A DNA stretch of 64,000 bases from Marthasterias glacialis (GCA_911728455.2 OU452226.1:17749938-17813937); one strand, 5' to 3'. Positions 35,301-46,600 are shown, counted from the first letter of the stretch. A program made the numbers and translations. Notes: generated by a model from the sequence alone, not told the origin.

Positions 35301-36154
35301 AAGCTTATCCAATACCGGATCAGACAGCAGAAACAGTAGCTAGGAAAGTAGTGGAGGAATTTATATGTCGTTTTGGTGTACCCAGAGAATTACACAGTGA
35401 CCAGGGTAGGAACTTTGAGTCAAACATTATGGCTGAAGTGTGTAAGTTGCTAGGAATTAGGAAAACTAGAACCACTCCGTATAACCCCAAGTCAGATGGA
35501 TTTGTGGAGAGATTTAACAGGACTTTGATGAATATTGTAGCAACTTTGGTAGATCCCCAGAGGAACCAAAAAGATTGGGATGAACAAATACCGTATGCAA
35601 TGTTTGCATACAGAAGTGCTATACAGGAGTCAACACAGGAAACTCCTAATATGATGATGCTAGGACGGAATGTAGAGTTACCTGTAGATTTAACTATAGA
35701 AGTACCCCAGGATAGATTAGAGGATAGCGACTATGTAGAGGATCTGAAGAATAAATTCTCTGAGGCACATGATAGAGCAAGGAAATGCTTACATGATGCA
35801 GCAATAAGGCAAAAGAAACAATACAATCGCACAGCCAATGACTGTAAGATTGTTGAGGGAATTTACGTATGGGTACATAACCCGCATAGGATGAAAGGGA
35901 AATGTAAAAAACTTTCCTTACCTTGGGAAGGACCATACAAAGTAGTGAAGCAAATCACAGATGTAGTATTCCGGATTAAAAAGAAACCGGGAAACTTTGC
36001 TGTGATACATGCCGATAGGTTGAAGGTCTATGAAGGACCACCTGTAAGGGAACGCACTAAAAGAAATATGCAGGAGTTAGAAGATGTAGTAGAACCTAGG
36101 AGAAATCCAGAGAGGATAAGAAAAACTCCAGAGAGATATATGTTTCTGGAATAA
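32297..36154 (+). CDS. pol: Pol polyprotein: protease, reverse transcriptase, RNase H, integrase
   Basis: Copies the element's RNA into DNA and inserts it; made as a Gag-Pol fusion by -1 frameshift. It is about 1285 residues after the shift, in a frame open from 32162. The aspartic protease has DTG at 32441-32449. Reverse transcriptase spans about 33390-33990, with LVTKKDG, SSLDLASGYWQVELD, FGLCNAPATF and the catalytic YIDD at 33749-33760. RNase H starts with LDTDASG (Asp codons at 34190 and 34196) and includes RTDHGAL. Integrase has the HHCC zinc site (H at 35015 and 35036, C at 35126 and 35135) and the D,D-35-E triad (Asp 35219, Asp 35399, Glu 35507). A GPY/F motif lies at 35930-35938. No chromodomain follows; the C-terminus is short and basic. 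All catalytic residues are present and no stop interrupts it. Confidence 0.97.
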   Translation, partial: WERPNKSEEHSSKKLELDRTVGQSMKDKMQAGLFVNGKICDKNIKFLVDTGSTHTVISKSTYLKLDTRVRPQLKTLKYGITQADGNPLEVLGSAWIKLQIGKTTTSLEMIVADIFNEGILGIDFLLETGGTLDMEKLILNIKGEQIQCLATDDKNQLRVVVLETKSISAGQEALVTATLSKSVNYKGCGLIEGPPKSNLTDKGILVARTLVNAATEVLPVRVMNIGVEDITIKKGTVIGLMSHIHKESINLKEDMKEENANAAFVRTMTDVEMKIPDHLHDLWRDSSEKLSQSEQITVAELLIKYQDVFSKGDYDIGKTSLVKHSIDTGTAAPIKQRPRRAPGANRDEINKQVGELLEKKLIEPSSSPWASPVVLVTKKDGTKRFCIDYRKLNDVTRKDSYPVPNIEDSLNALAGAKWFSSLDLASGYWQVELDDAAKDKSAFVVQGGLYSWSVMPFGLCNAPATFERLMERVMAGLQWEILLLYIDDILCFGRTIEEAVSRLEVVFQRLRDAKLKLKPKKCHLLKQSVQYLGHVVSAEGVMTDPGKIEAVKNWERPKTVTEVRSFLGLASYYRRFIQSFSSIARPLHQLTEKNRQFVWTEECERSFTELKQKLISAPILSYPLPIGDYILDTDASGYALGAVLSQIQDGTEKVIGYASRSLNKAEKNYCVTRRELLGVVFALKHFKPYVYGRAVTVRTDHGALRWLTNFKDPEGQLARWLETISQYHVTLIHRPGRQHGNADGLSRKCQQCGRDECWDEKQITDEEQPIRAETTDTTGGESEKEEQETNMSATSDTNSIMDGSKLSRIRVITMEPQITLEELRETQLKDVVLEKLLTSIEQNNDRPEWKEISDQSPEFKGYVSQWKQLKVKQGVLCRKWESDNGKQVDYKVVLPEKLRKEVLTELHGSKTAGHLGVRKTKQKVQSRYYWIGLSQDVRSFVRSCNLCTRRKSIRNRKCPLQQYVVGAPLERIAMDILGPLPITDRGNRYILVVGDYFTKWVEAYPIPDQTAETVARKVVEEFICRFGVPRELHSDQGRNFESNIMAEVCKLLGIRKTRTTPYNPKSDGFVERFNRTLMNIVATLVDPQRNQKDWDEQIPYAMFAYRSAIQESTQETPNMMMLGRNVELPVDLTIEVPQDRLEDSDYVEDLKNKFSEAHDRARKCLHDAAIRQKKQYNRTANDCKIVEGIYVWVHNPHRMKGKCKKLSLPWEGPYKVVKQITDVVFRIKKKPGNFAVIHADRLKVYEGPPVRERTKRNMQELEDVVEPRRNPERIRKTPERYMFLE

Positions 36155-36243
36155 GCCTAAGTAACCTCAGGATTTAGTTTGATATTCTAAGAGTTATTAA
36201 CAATTTGTTATTCTTTACGACTATTTTTATAGAGGGAGAGAAC
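36155..36243 (+). promoter_or_regulatory. Splice acceptor region before ORF3
   Basis: A pyrimidine-rich tract (about 36204-36230) ends in TTTTTATAG with its AG at 36231-36232. An A-containing branch-point-like TTATTAAC lies at 36193-36200. The acceptor is 11 nt upstream of the ORF3 ATG. A donor such as 29519 in the leader could join here and give a subgenomic mRNA, as retroviruses do for env. Confidence 0.5.
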
Positions 36244-37035
36244 ATGGAGTTCCCGATGGATGTAAAGTTACAGGATATGAAGGAAATTCTTAACGAACGC
36301 AGGATTTTTACATGCAATGAGTGTGGAGTAAGATTCGGGAAACGATTTAATTTCGACCGTCACCGGATGACACATATGCAGTATAGGGACCGGTACCACT
36401 GCCGCCGGTGCCCCCAGAGCTACTTACAGAGGTTCGCCCTCAAACGGCACTACAGTTCAGTTCACCCCAGATGGGTAGAAGAGGCTAAGAGGACACGCCC
36501 ACAAGTAGAACAAGTCACACCGGAAGACAGTAGAAGAGAACAAACAGCAGAGAAAGTAAAAGATGATAAGAGGCCGGAAAGGAATGAGGAAGAGAAAGAT
36601 GACGAGGAAGAGAGAGCAGCTGAGGCAGCCATTTCGTTGATGGGGTCGTCAGACATTGAGAGAGAGTTGGAAATGTGCGAAGCAGAAGAGACGGAGGCAG
36701 AGGAGACAGAGGCAAATGAGACGTGCGGAAAAGGAAAAGGAAAAGGGAAAGGGAAGATGATGGCTAGTTACAAGGTGGAGAGTGGCAGTAGCAGTGGAAG
36801 CGAGAGCGAGAGTGAGAGTGAGAGCAGTGACAGCGGTGACGAAGGAAAAGATAAACGAAGGACCAGGTTGAGGTGGAAGCCCCTAGAAATTAAGGAGATG
36901 ATCCAGGACAAGTTACTTCGGATTACAGAAACATACGAGGTAACCAAGTATGACGAGGGTGGCCGCGTTCGAAAGATTAGCAAGACGACGCGAGTATATG
37001 ATGTGGGAGTAAAAGTAGCAAGAAAGGAAGAATAA
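36244..37035 (+). CDS. ORF3: two-finger C2H2 zinc-finger protein, 263 aa, in the env position
   Basis: Function unknown; probably a nucleic-acid-binding nuclear protein. The start ATG at 36244 has a strong context (AACATGG); the frame is open further upstream but has no earlier ATG. Two adjacent C2H2 fingers lie near the N-terminus: C24, C27, H40, H44 (C-x2-C-x12-H-x3-H) and C53, C56, H69, H74 (C-x2-C-x12-H-x4-H). Residues about 90-170 are strongly acidic and charged, followed by alternating Gly-Lys and a Ser-Glu/Gly-Ser run typical of CK2-type sites. The last 55 residues are basic with alternating hydrophobics. There is no signal peptide or membrane segment, so it is not an envelope. The frame differs from pol and is 89 bp downstream of it. 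It could be a captured host gene aiding nuclear entry, targeting or escape from silencing (inference). Confidence 0.85.
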   Translation: MEFPMDVKLQDMKEILNERRIFTCNECGVRFGKRFNFDRHRMTHMQYRDRYHCRRCPQSYLQRFALKRHYSSVHPRWVEEAKRTRPQVEQVTPEDSRREQTAEKVKDDKRPERNEEEKDDEEERAAEAAISLMGSSDIERELEMCEAEETEAEETEANETCGKGKGKGKGKMMASYKVESGSSSGSESESESESSDSGDEGKDKRRTRLRWKPLEIKEMIQDKLLRITETYEVTKYDEGGRVRKISKTTRVYDVGVKVARKEE

Positions 37036-37539
37036 ACAGTAGGCACCCGGTTCAAATGTAAATTCTAATAAATTTGTATAGTAAGGCTAAACATGTTAGA
37101 ATTTCAAATCATCTAAATCAATACTGACAGAAATAAGTTTGAAACAGTTATGTTGAAGAAGTTTTCCCATGGAGTAGAATAACATGTTGTGTACATAAAA
37201 TTATCAGGAAATTATTACAAATTGAATTAGAAGGAGCCACTTTCATTGTAAAACAAAATATAGTCAAACTGAAGGTTGTGTATATGTATGTAAATATAAA
37301 TAAATGGTTGCGGATTGAAAACTGTTGTTGGTGTATACAGCAGTACAGATTGTATAAAGTTGTATAAAGCCTTAAGGAGAGGAACTCTCTATGGTGAAGG
37401 AGGGAATATTATGCGTAATACAGCTCCCAAGTGAAGTATATATTTTAGTGTGGATTTAACTCAGCTCATGATGATGGTTGTGTACATTTTTATGTATTTT
37501 TAAATTTGCTGAGGACAGCAAAGTCTTAGGGGAAGGCTG
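37036..37539 (+). other. Internal 3' untranslated region with polypurine tract
   Basis: There is no coding frame. AATAAA hexamers lie at 37031-37036, overlapping the ORF3 stop, and at 37067-37072, and could end ORF3 transcripts early. The polypurine tract AGGGGAAGG is at 37528-37536, 3 nt before the 3' LTR, and would prime second-strand DNA synthesis. Confidence 0.7.
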
Positions 37540-39675
37540 TGTGACGAAAATGCCCCCAGTTTTCAGCTATTTTCGTCAATCTTACCTTTAGATATTCTAC
37601 TTTAGATGCACAATGTTTCCAGCAACTATTTCCATGATTTTTATTGATTCAGGATGTATTTCCAATGTATAAATCCACTGGTGTGTAGCGATGATTTTTA
37701 CACACGTGTGTGTATGTTGAACACATGTCAAACACTGTTTATATGGAATCCAAGATGGCGTCTTCCGTTGTTCTAAACTCAACATGATTGGTCGGATGTT
37801 CAGAAATTATTATCCAGTTTGTGAGCCACAAAAACACTTTTATTTATGACTGTAAAATTACTTTATTTTATAGTGAACAAGCTTTTATACTTTTGATGGT
37901 CATGAGAGTAGAACCTTTCCAGTGCAAAAATTAAGTAGAAAAGTTACATCATTGTCGTCTGTTTCAGTGCATCTACCGGTTTGTGCATATTAATGAGCTT
38001 ACGTCACACAACTTTATGAATGAACAGGGTTTTGTTTACATTCGTTACTAAGTGTACTTACGGAGACGTTTTTAAGCAGTAACTTTCTTTAGGACACCAT
38101 TATTTCATGTAAATAGTAAGAGTAAATGTTAAGGAATACTTTAGCCCTTTTAATTAAAATTAGATTGTATAAAAAGGTAATTTTGAGTCGATTTACGACT
38201 TGAACTTGTAATTTATTGAGCCAATACCAGAAAATGTAGGCGTGGCTTATCGATTACGCGTGAGAACTTTCTGTGCGTAAGGCGCGTAGTTCAATTTGTA
38301 TAAAAAGGGGAGAAAAATTGGAGCAGTGTGTTGTTGATCAGAATAATTAAGCTGAGCAAGCTGAGGCTGAAATTGTTGCTGACCTCCAAACAAATTTTAA
38401 CCTGAGTACAGAGGACAATTGGGGAGCTGCTGAAATAGAGGTATGTGAATAATATTTCAGAATATTATTTACTGGAACAAGGAATCACATTTTCTTAAGG
38501 AGGATTTGATGATGCTTTGTTGAGAATACATTTTGTTCACAACTTTCCTTGTATTTGGGAGATGCGATTTCAGGAGTAGGGGAGCCAAATTTATGGGGGA
38601 GCAAGTTGCACGTTTGAGGAGTTGAAGAGCTTATTTATTATTGTTAGGGGAGCTAATTAAACAGTCAAGAAGTTATAGAGTCAAGTAATAGTCAAAGAGA
38701 ATAAATTTATCGTTTGAGGAGCTGAGGAGCTAACTTGTTATCACTTGGGGAGCAAGTTAGGCAGCTGGGGAGCTGGGGAGCCAGTATATCACTAATTAAA
38801 GGAGCCAGTCATTTATCACTAGAGGAGCCAATCTAAGATTCGGGGAGCAATTTCCGAGGAGCCTTAAGGATTTGGATATTTACTTGTATAGGACCAGTTA
38901 ATATTTTCCCGTATTTAAGGAGGATATTTGAGCCAAGTGCGTAGAATATAAAACTCCAATTGTTTAGGGTCTGTATTTTTAGAGTTTAAGCAAGTTGATA
39001 GTGTAGGATAAATGATGCCTACTGTGAAAATATCACTTGTGGATAGAGACGTGAATCTTGTTGTAGCCGTAGGGCGCAGGATTACCTCTGTGTTTTAAGG
39101 AGTGGATTTTGTTGTTAGCTCAAGGAGCGCAGGATCACTTCGGTATTTTTAAGGAGGCGTGGATCTTGTTGTAGCCGTAGGGCGCAGGATCACCTCAGTG
39201 TTTTAGAAGATAAGTGGATATTGTTGTTAGCTCAGGGAGCGCAGTATCACTTAGGTTTTTCTTTTGATATAGTGGATTTGCCGGCTATTGGGCCAGCACT
39301 TATTGAGATTTTAGCTTCTGGAAAATATTAGGGTCCTATAGTTAAGTAACATATTGTATTTCTTAAAGTGAATATTGGCCTGGAAGAGTGTGCAGTGTAA
39401 ATAATAATTTACTTTGCTGTGGAGTCAAATAAATTAATTGTTACATTTATTCAGAATTGAAACATTTGTGTGCATATTCAATTATTTCGGTTTTATCCTT
39501 TCACTTGGTCATATATTTTGACAGCGGACCCTAGTCTACCATTTTGAGATACTGAACCGGTGAGGCGGAACTCCGGTGGTTTAGGCCTTTAAATTTTCCG
39601 CCTGGTGGCAGCGCTATCGACGTCGTTCCCGGGTCGAGGTTTCAACGACCCCGGCAACGGGCAATTTCCGCCACA
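37540..39675 (+). repeat. 3' LTR (2136 bp)
   Basis: Exactly the same length as the 5' LTR (offset 8922) and no difference was noticed on reading, including the repeats and both TATA boxes. It supplies the working poly(A) signal (39428-39433). Equal LTRs indicate a very recent insertion, since both are copied from one template at integration. Confidence 0.96.
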
Positions 39676-39679
39676 CACT
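39676..39679 (+). repeat. Target-site duplication, right copy (CACT)
   Basis: Directly follows the 3' LTR end and matches 28614-28617. The satellite monomer continues without loss as GGTACTGGGGGATATTCC. Confidence 0.95.
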
Positions 39680-41994
39680 GGTACTGGGGGATATTCCTTC
39701 TTGACATGGTAGAGCAAAAACGACTTTGAAATTTTAGTCCAAAAGTCCCATTTTTTTAGAGGGGTACTAAAAAATATGCGCTTTTTGACCCTAAATCTTT
39801 CAGCCCCAAAACTGGTGGATGTTTCCAGAACTAAAGCTCATCCGGATTTGCAAATTAGAGCAGTGGTACTGGGGGATATTCCCTCTTGACATGGGAGAGC
39901 AAAAACGACTTTGAAATTTTAGTCCAAAAGTCCCATTTTTTTTAGGGGGGTACTAAACAATATGTGCTTTTTGACCCTAAAACTTTCAGCCCCAAAATTT
40001 GTGGATGTTTCACGAACTTTCGCTCATCCGGACTTGCAAATTAGAGCACTGGTACTACGGGATATTCCCTCTTAACATGGAAGAGCAAAAACGACTTTGA
40101 CATTTTGGTCCAGAACTCCAATTTTTTTTAGGGGGGTATTAAAAAATACATGCTTTTTGACCCTCAAACTTTCAGCCCCAAAACTGGTGGATGTTTCCCG
40201 AACTAACGCTCATCCGGACTTGCAAATTAGAGCACTGGTACTGGGGGATATTCCCTCTTGACATGGTAGAGCAAAAACGACTTTGACATTTTGGTCCAAA
40301 ACTCCAATATTTTTCAGGGGGGTACTGAAAAATTTGTGTTTTTTGACCCTAAAACTTTCAGCCAAAAAATTGTGGATATTTTCAGGAACTAACGCTCATC
40401 CGGACTTGCAAATTAGAGCACTGGTACTGGGGGATATTCCCTCTTGACATGGTAGAGCAAAAACGACTTTGAAATTTTAGTCCAAAACTCAAATTTGTTT
40501 AGGGGGGGTACTGTAAAATTTGTGCTTTTTTACCCTAAAACTTTCAGCCTAAATATGGTGGGAATTTCCCGAACTAATGCTCATCCGGACTTGCAAATTA
40601 GAACACTGTTACTAGGGGATATTCCCTCTTGACATGGTACAGCAAAAACGACATTGACATTTTGGTCCACAACTCCAATATTTTTTAGGGGGTACTAAAA
40701 AGTATGTGCTTTTTGACCCTAAATCTTTCAGCCCCAAAAATGGTGGATGTTTCCCGAAATAACGCTCATCCAGAGTTGCAAATTAGAGCACTGGTACTGG
40801 AGGATATTCCCTCTTGATATGGTAGAGCAAAAACGACTTTAAAATTTTAGTCCAAAAGTCCCATTTTTTTTAGGGGGGTACTAAAAAATATGTGCTTTTT
40901 GACCCTAAAACTTTCAGCCCCAAAACTTGTGGATATTTCCCGAAATAACGCTCATCCGGAGTTGCAAATTAGAGCACTGGTACTGGGGGATATTCCCTCT
41001 TGACATGGTAGAGCAAAAACGACTTTGAAATTTTAGTCCAAAAGTCCCATTTTTTTTAGGGGGGTACTAAACAATATGTGCTTTTTGACCCTAAAACTTT
41101 CAGCCCCAAAATTTGTGGATGTTTCACGAACTTTCGCTCATCCGGACTTGCAAATTAGAGCACTGGTACTACGGGATATTCCCTCTTAACATGGAAGAGC
41201 AAAAACGACTTTGACATTTTGGTCCAAAACTCCAATTTTTTTTAGGGGGGTATTAAAAAATACATGCTTTTTGACCCTCAAACTTTCAGCCCCAAAACTT
41301 GTAGATGTTTCTAGAACTAACGCTCATCCGGACTTGCAAATTAGAGCAGTGGTACTGGGGGATATTCCCTCTTGACATGGTAGAGCAAAAACGACTTTGA
41401 AATTTTAGTCCAAAAGTCCCATTTTTTTTAGGGGGGTACTAAAAAATATGTGCTTTTTGACCCTAAAACTTTCAGCCCCAAAAATGGTGGATATTTCCCG
41501 AACTAACGCTCATCCGGACTTGCAAATTAGAGCACTGGTACTAGGGGATATTCCCTCTTGATATGGTAGAGCAAAAACGACTTTGACATTTTGGTCCAAA
41601 ACTCCAATATTTTTTAGGGGGGTACTAAAAAATTTGTGTTTATGACCCTAAAACTTTCAGTCCCAAAAATGGTGGATATTTCCCGAAATAACGCTCATCC
41701 GGAGTTGCAAATTAGAGCACTGGTACTGGGGGATATTCCCTCTTGACATGGTAGAGCAAAAACGACTTTGAAATTTTAGTCCAAAAGTCCCATTTTTTTT
41801 AGTGGGGTACTAAAAAATATGCGCTTTTTGACCCTAAAACTTTCAGCCCCTAAACTGGTGGATGTTTCCCGAACTAACGCTCATCCGGACTTGAAAATTA
41901 GAGCACTGGTACTGGGGGATATTCCCTCATGACATGGTAGAGCAAAAACGACTTTGAAATTTTAGTCCAAAACTCCCATTTTTTTTAGGGGGGT

Positions 41995-43662
41995 ACTGTA
42001 AAATTTGTGCTTTTGACCCTAAAACTTTCAGCCTAAAAATGGTGGATGTTTCCAGAACTAACGCTCATCCGGACTTGCAAATTAGAGCACTAGTACTAGG
42101 GGATATTCCCTCTTGACATGGTAGAGCAAAAACGACTTTGACATTTTGGTCCAAAACTCCAATATTTTTTAGGGGGGTACTAAAAAATATGTGCTTTTTG
42201 ACCCCAAAACTTTCAGCCCCAAAACTTGTGGATGTTTCCCGAAATAACGCTCATCCGGAGTTGCAAATTAGAGCACTGGTACTGGGGGATATTCCCTCTT
42301 GACATGGTAGAGCAAAAACGACTTTGAAATTTTAGTCCAAAAGTCCCATTTTTTTTAGGGGGGTACTAAAATATATGCGCTTTTTGACCCTAAAACTTTC
42401 AGCCCCTAAACTGGTGGATGTTTCCCGAACTAACGCTCATCCGGACTTGAAAATTAGAGCACTGGTACTGGGGGATATTCCCTCATGACATGGTAGAGCA
42501 AAAACGACTTTGAAATTTTAGTCCAAAACTCCCATTTTTTTTAGGGGGGTACTGTAAAATTTGTGCTTTTGACCCTAAAACTTTCAGCCTAAAAATGGTG
42601 GATGTTTCCAGAACTAACGCTCATCCGGACTTGCAAATTAGAGCACTAGTACTAGGGGATATTCCCTCTTGACATGGTAGAGCAAAAACGACTTTGACAT
42701 TTTGGTCCAAAACTCCAATATTTTTTAGGGGGGTACTAAAAAATATGTGCTTTTTGACCCCAAAACTTTCAGCCCCAAAACTTGTGGATGTTTCCCGAAA
42801 TAACGCTCATCCGGAGTTGCAAATTAGAGCACTGGTACTGGGGGATATTCCCTCTTGACATGGTAGAGCAAAAACGACTTTGAAATTTTAGTCCAAAAGT
42901 CCCATTTTTTTTAGGGGGGTACTAAAAAATATGCGCTTTTTGACCCTAAAACTTTCAGCCCCTAAACTGGTGGATGTTTCCCGAACTAACGCTCATCCGG
43001 ACTTGAAAATTAGAGCACTGGTACTGGGGGATATTCCCTCATGACATGGTAGAGCAAAAACGACTTTGAAATTTTAGTCCAAAACTCCCATTTTTTTTAG
43101 GGGGGTACTGTAAAATTTGTGCTTTTGACCCTAAAACTTTCAGCCTAAAAATGTTGGATGTTTCCAGAACTAACGCTCATCCGGACTTGCAAATTAGAGC
43201 ACTAGTACTAGGGGATATTCCCTCTTGACATGGTAGAGCAAAAACGACTTTGACATTTTGGTCCAAAACTCCAATATTTTTTAGGGGGGTACTAAAAAAT
43301 ATGTGCTTTTTGACCCCAAAACTTTCAGCCCCAAAACTTGTGGATGTTTCCCGAAATAACGCTCATCCGGAGTTGCAAATTAGAGCACTGGTACTGGGGG
43401 ATATTCCCTCTTGACATGGTAGAGCAAAAACGACTTTGAAATTTTAGTCCAAAAGTCCCATTTTTTTTAGGGGGGTACTAAACAATATGTGCTTTTTGAC
43501 CCTAAAACTTTCAGCCCCAAAATTTGTGGATGTTTCACGAACTTTCGCTCATCCGGACTTGCAAATTAGAGCACTGGTACTACGGGATATTCCCTCTTAA
43601 CATGGAAGAGCAAAAACGACTTTGACATTTTGGTCCAAAACTCCAATTTTTTTTAGGGGGGT
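41995..43662 (+). repeat. Three-monomer higher-order repeat, 556-bp period
   Basis: ACTGTAAAATTTGTGCTTTT occurs at 41995, 42551 and 43107, exactly 556 bp apart, with nearly identical sequence between. The same trimer recurs at 45333 and 45889 (again 556 bp). Confidence 0.88.
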
Positions 43663-46600
43663 ATTAAAAAATACATGCTTTTTGACCCTAAAACTTTCAG
43701 CCCCAAAACTTGTAGATGTTTCTAGAACTAACGCTCATCCGGACTTGCAAATTAGAGCAGTGGTACTGGGGGATATTCCCTCTTGACATGGTAGAGCAAA
43801 AACGACTTTGAAATTTTAGTCCAAAAGTCCCATTTTTTTTAGGGGGGTACTAAAAAATATGTGTTTTTTGACCCTAAAACTTTCAGCCTAAAAATGGTGG
43901 ATATTTCCCGAACTAACGCTCATCCGGACTTGCAAATTAGAGCACTGGTACTAGGGGATATTCCCTCTTGATATGGTAGAGCAAAAACGACTTTGACATT
44001 TTGGTCCAAAACTCCAATATTTTTTAGGGGGGTACTAAAAAATATGTGCTTTTTGACCCTAAAACTTTCAGCCCCAAAACTGGTGGATATTTCCCGAACT
44101 AACGCTCATCCGGACTTGCAAATTAGAGCACTGGTACTGGGGGATATTCCCTCTTGACATGGTAGAGCAAAAATGACTTTGAAATTTTTGTCCCAAACTC
44201 CAATTTTTTTTAGGGGGGTACTGAAAAATTTGTGTTTATGACCCTAAAACTTTCAGTCCCAAAAATGGTGGATATTTCCCGAACCAACGCTTATCCGGAC
44301 TTGCAAATTAGAGCACTGGTACTGGGGGATATTCCCTCTTAACATGGTAGAGCAAAAACGAATTTGAAATTTTAGTCCAAAACTCCCATTTTTTTCAGGG
44401 GGGTACTAAAAAATATGCCCTTTTTGACCCTAAAACTTTCAGCCCCAAAACTGGTGGATGTTTCCCGAAATAACGCTCATCCGGAGTTGCAAATTAGAGC
44501 ACTGGTACTGGGGGATATTCCCTCTTGACATGGTAGAGCAAAAACGACTTTGAAATTTTAGTCCAAAAGCCAATTTTTTTTAGGGGGGTACTAAAAAATA
44601 TGCGCTTTTTGACCCTAAAACTTTCAGCCCCTAAACTGGTGGATGTTTCCCGAACTAACGCTTATGCGGACTTGCAAATTAGAGCACTGGTACTGGGGGA
44701 TATTCCCTCATGACATGGTAGAGCAAAAACGACTTTGAAATTTTAGTCCAAAACTCCCATTTTTTTTAGGGGGGTACTGAAAAATTTGTGTTTTTTGACA
44801 CTAAAACTTTTAGCCTAAAAATAGTGGATACTTCCCGAACTAACGCTTATACGGACTTGCAAATTAGAGCACTGGTACTAGGGGATATTCCCTCTTGACA
44901 TGGTAGAGCAAAAACGACTTTGACATTTTGGTCCAAAACTCCAATATTTTTTAGGGGGGTACTAAAAAATATGTGCTTTTTGACCCCAAAACTTTCAGCC
45001 CCTAAACTTGTGGATGTTTCCCGAAATAACGCTCATCCGGAGTTGCAAATTAGAGCACTGGTACTGGGGGATATTCCCTCTTGACATGGTAGAGCAAAAA
45101 CGACTTTGAAATTTTAGTACAAAAGTCCCATTTTTTTTAGGGGGGTACTAAAATATATGCGCTTTTTGACCCTAAAACTTTCAGCCCCTAAACTGGTGGA
45201 TGTTTCCCGAACTAACGCTCATCCGGACTTGAAAATTAGAGCACTGGTACTGGGGGATATTCCCTCATGACATGGTAGAGCAAAAACGACTTTGAAATTT
45301 TAGTCCAAAACTCCCATTTTTTTTAGGGGGGTACTGTAAAATTTGTGCTTTTGACCCTAAAACTTTCAGCCTAAAAATGGTGGATGTTTCCAGAACTAAC
45401 GCTCATCCGGACTTGCAAATTAGAGCACTAGTACTAGGGGATATTCCCTCTTGACATGGTAGAGCAAAAACGACTTTGACATTTTGGTCCAAAACTCCAA
45501 TATTTTTTAGGGGGGTACTAAAAAATATGTGCTCTTTGACCCCAAAACTTTCAGCCCCAAAACTTGTGGATGTTTCCCGAAATAACGCTCATCCGGAGTT
45601 GCAAATTAGAGCACTGGTACTGGGGGATATTCCCTCTTGACATGGTAGAGCAAAAACGACTTTGAAATTTTAGTCCAAAAGTCCGATTTTTTTTAGGGGG
45701 GTACTAAAAAATATGCGCTTTTTGACCCTAAAACTTTCAGCCCCTAAACTGGTGGATGTTTCCCGAACTAACGCTCATCCGGACTTGAAAATTAGAGCAC
45801 TGGTACTGGGGGATATTCCCTCATGACATGGTAGAGCAAAAACGACTTTGAAATTTTAGTCCAAAACTCCCATTTTTTTTAGGGGGGTACTGTAAAATTT
45901 GTGCTTTTGACCCTAAAACTTTCAGCCTAAAAATGGTGGATGTTTCCAGAACTAACGCTCATCCGGACTTGCAAATTAGAGCACTAGTACTGGAGGATAT
46001 TCCCTCTTGACATGGTAGAGCAAAAATGACTTTGAAATTTTGGTCCCAAACTCCAATTTTTTTTAGGGGGGTACTGAAAAATTTGTGTTTTTTGACCCTA
46101 AAACTTTCAGTCCCAAAAATGGTGGATGTTTCCAGAACTAACGCTCATCCGGACTTGCAAATTAGAGCACTAGTACTGGAGGATATTCCCTCTTGACATG
46201 GTAGAGCAAAAATGACTTTGAAATTTTGGTCCCAAACTCCCATTTTTTTTAGGGGGGTACTGAAAAATTTGTGTTTTTTGACCCTAAAACTTTCAGTCCC
46301 AAAAATGGTGGATGTTTCCAGAACTAACGCTCATCCGGACTTGCAAATTAGAGCACTAGTACTGGAGGATATTCCCTCTTGACATGGTAGAGCAAAAATG
46401 ACTTTGAAATTTTAGTCCAAGACTCCAATATTTTTCAGGGGGGTACTGAAAAATTTGTGTTTTTTTACCCTAAAACTTTCAGCTGAAAAATGGTGGATAT
46501 TTCCCAAACTAACGCTCATCCGGACTTGCAAATTAGAGCACTGGTACTGGGGGATATTCCCTCTTGACATGGTAGAGCAAAAACGACTTTGAAATTTTAG

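Larger units (their letters stand above)
28618..39675 (+). mobile_element. Complete Ty3/Gypsy LTR retrotransposon (11,058 bp) with an extra zinc-finger ORF
   Basis: The order is 5' LTR (28618-30753), primer-binding site (30755-30772), gag (30906-32342), pol by -1 frameshift (to 36154), ORF3 (36244-37035), polypurine tract (about 37528-37536) and 3' LTR (37540-39675). The domain order protease-RT-RNase H-integrase is that of Ty3/Gypsy (Metaviridae); Ty1/Copia has integrase first. All frames are intact, the LTRs match in length and, as far as read, in sequence, and a perfect target duplication is present. The copy is therefore young and may be autonomous. There is no envelope gene; a C2H2 zinc-finger ORF lies in that position. 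The internal DNA is lower in C than in A and G on the coding strand, as is common for retroelements. Confidence 0.97.

Noticed and set aside
36205..36243. Upstream extension of ORF3 to a TTG at 36205
   Set aside because: No ATG is present in the extension; it overlaps the pyrimidine tract and splice acceptor. The ATG at 36244 has a strong context.
31113..36715. Antisense open frames within gag, pol and ORF3
   Set aside because: They are shadows of the real sense-strand genes with no domain content.
36244..37035. ORF3 as an envelope protein
   Set aside because: No signal peptide, membrane anchor or cleavage site; it has C2H2 fingers and low-complexity charged regions.
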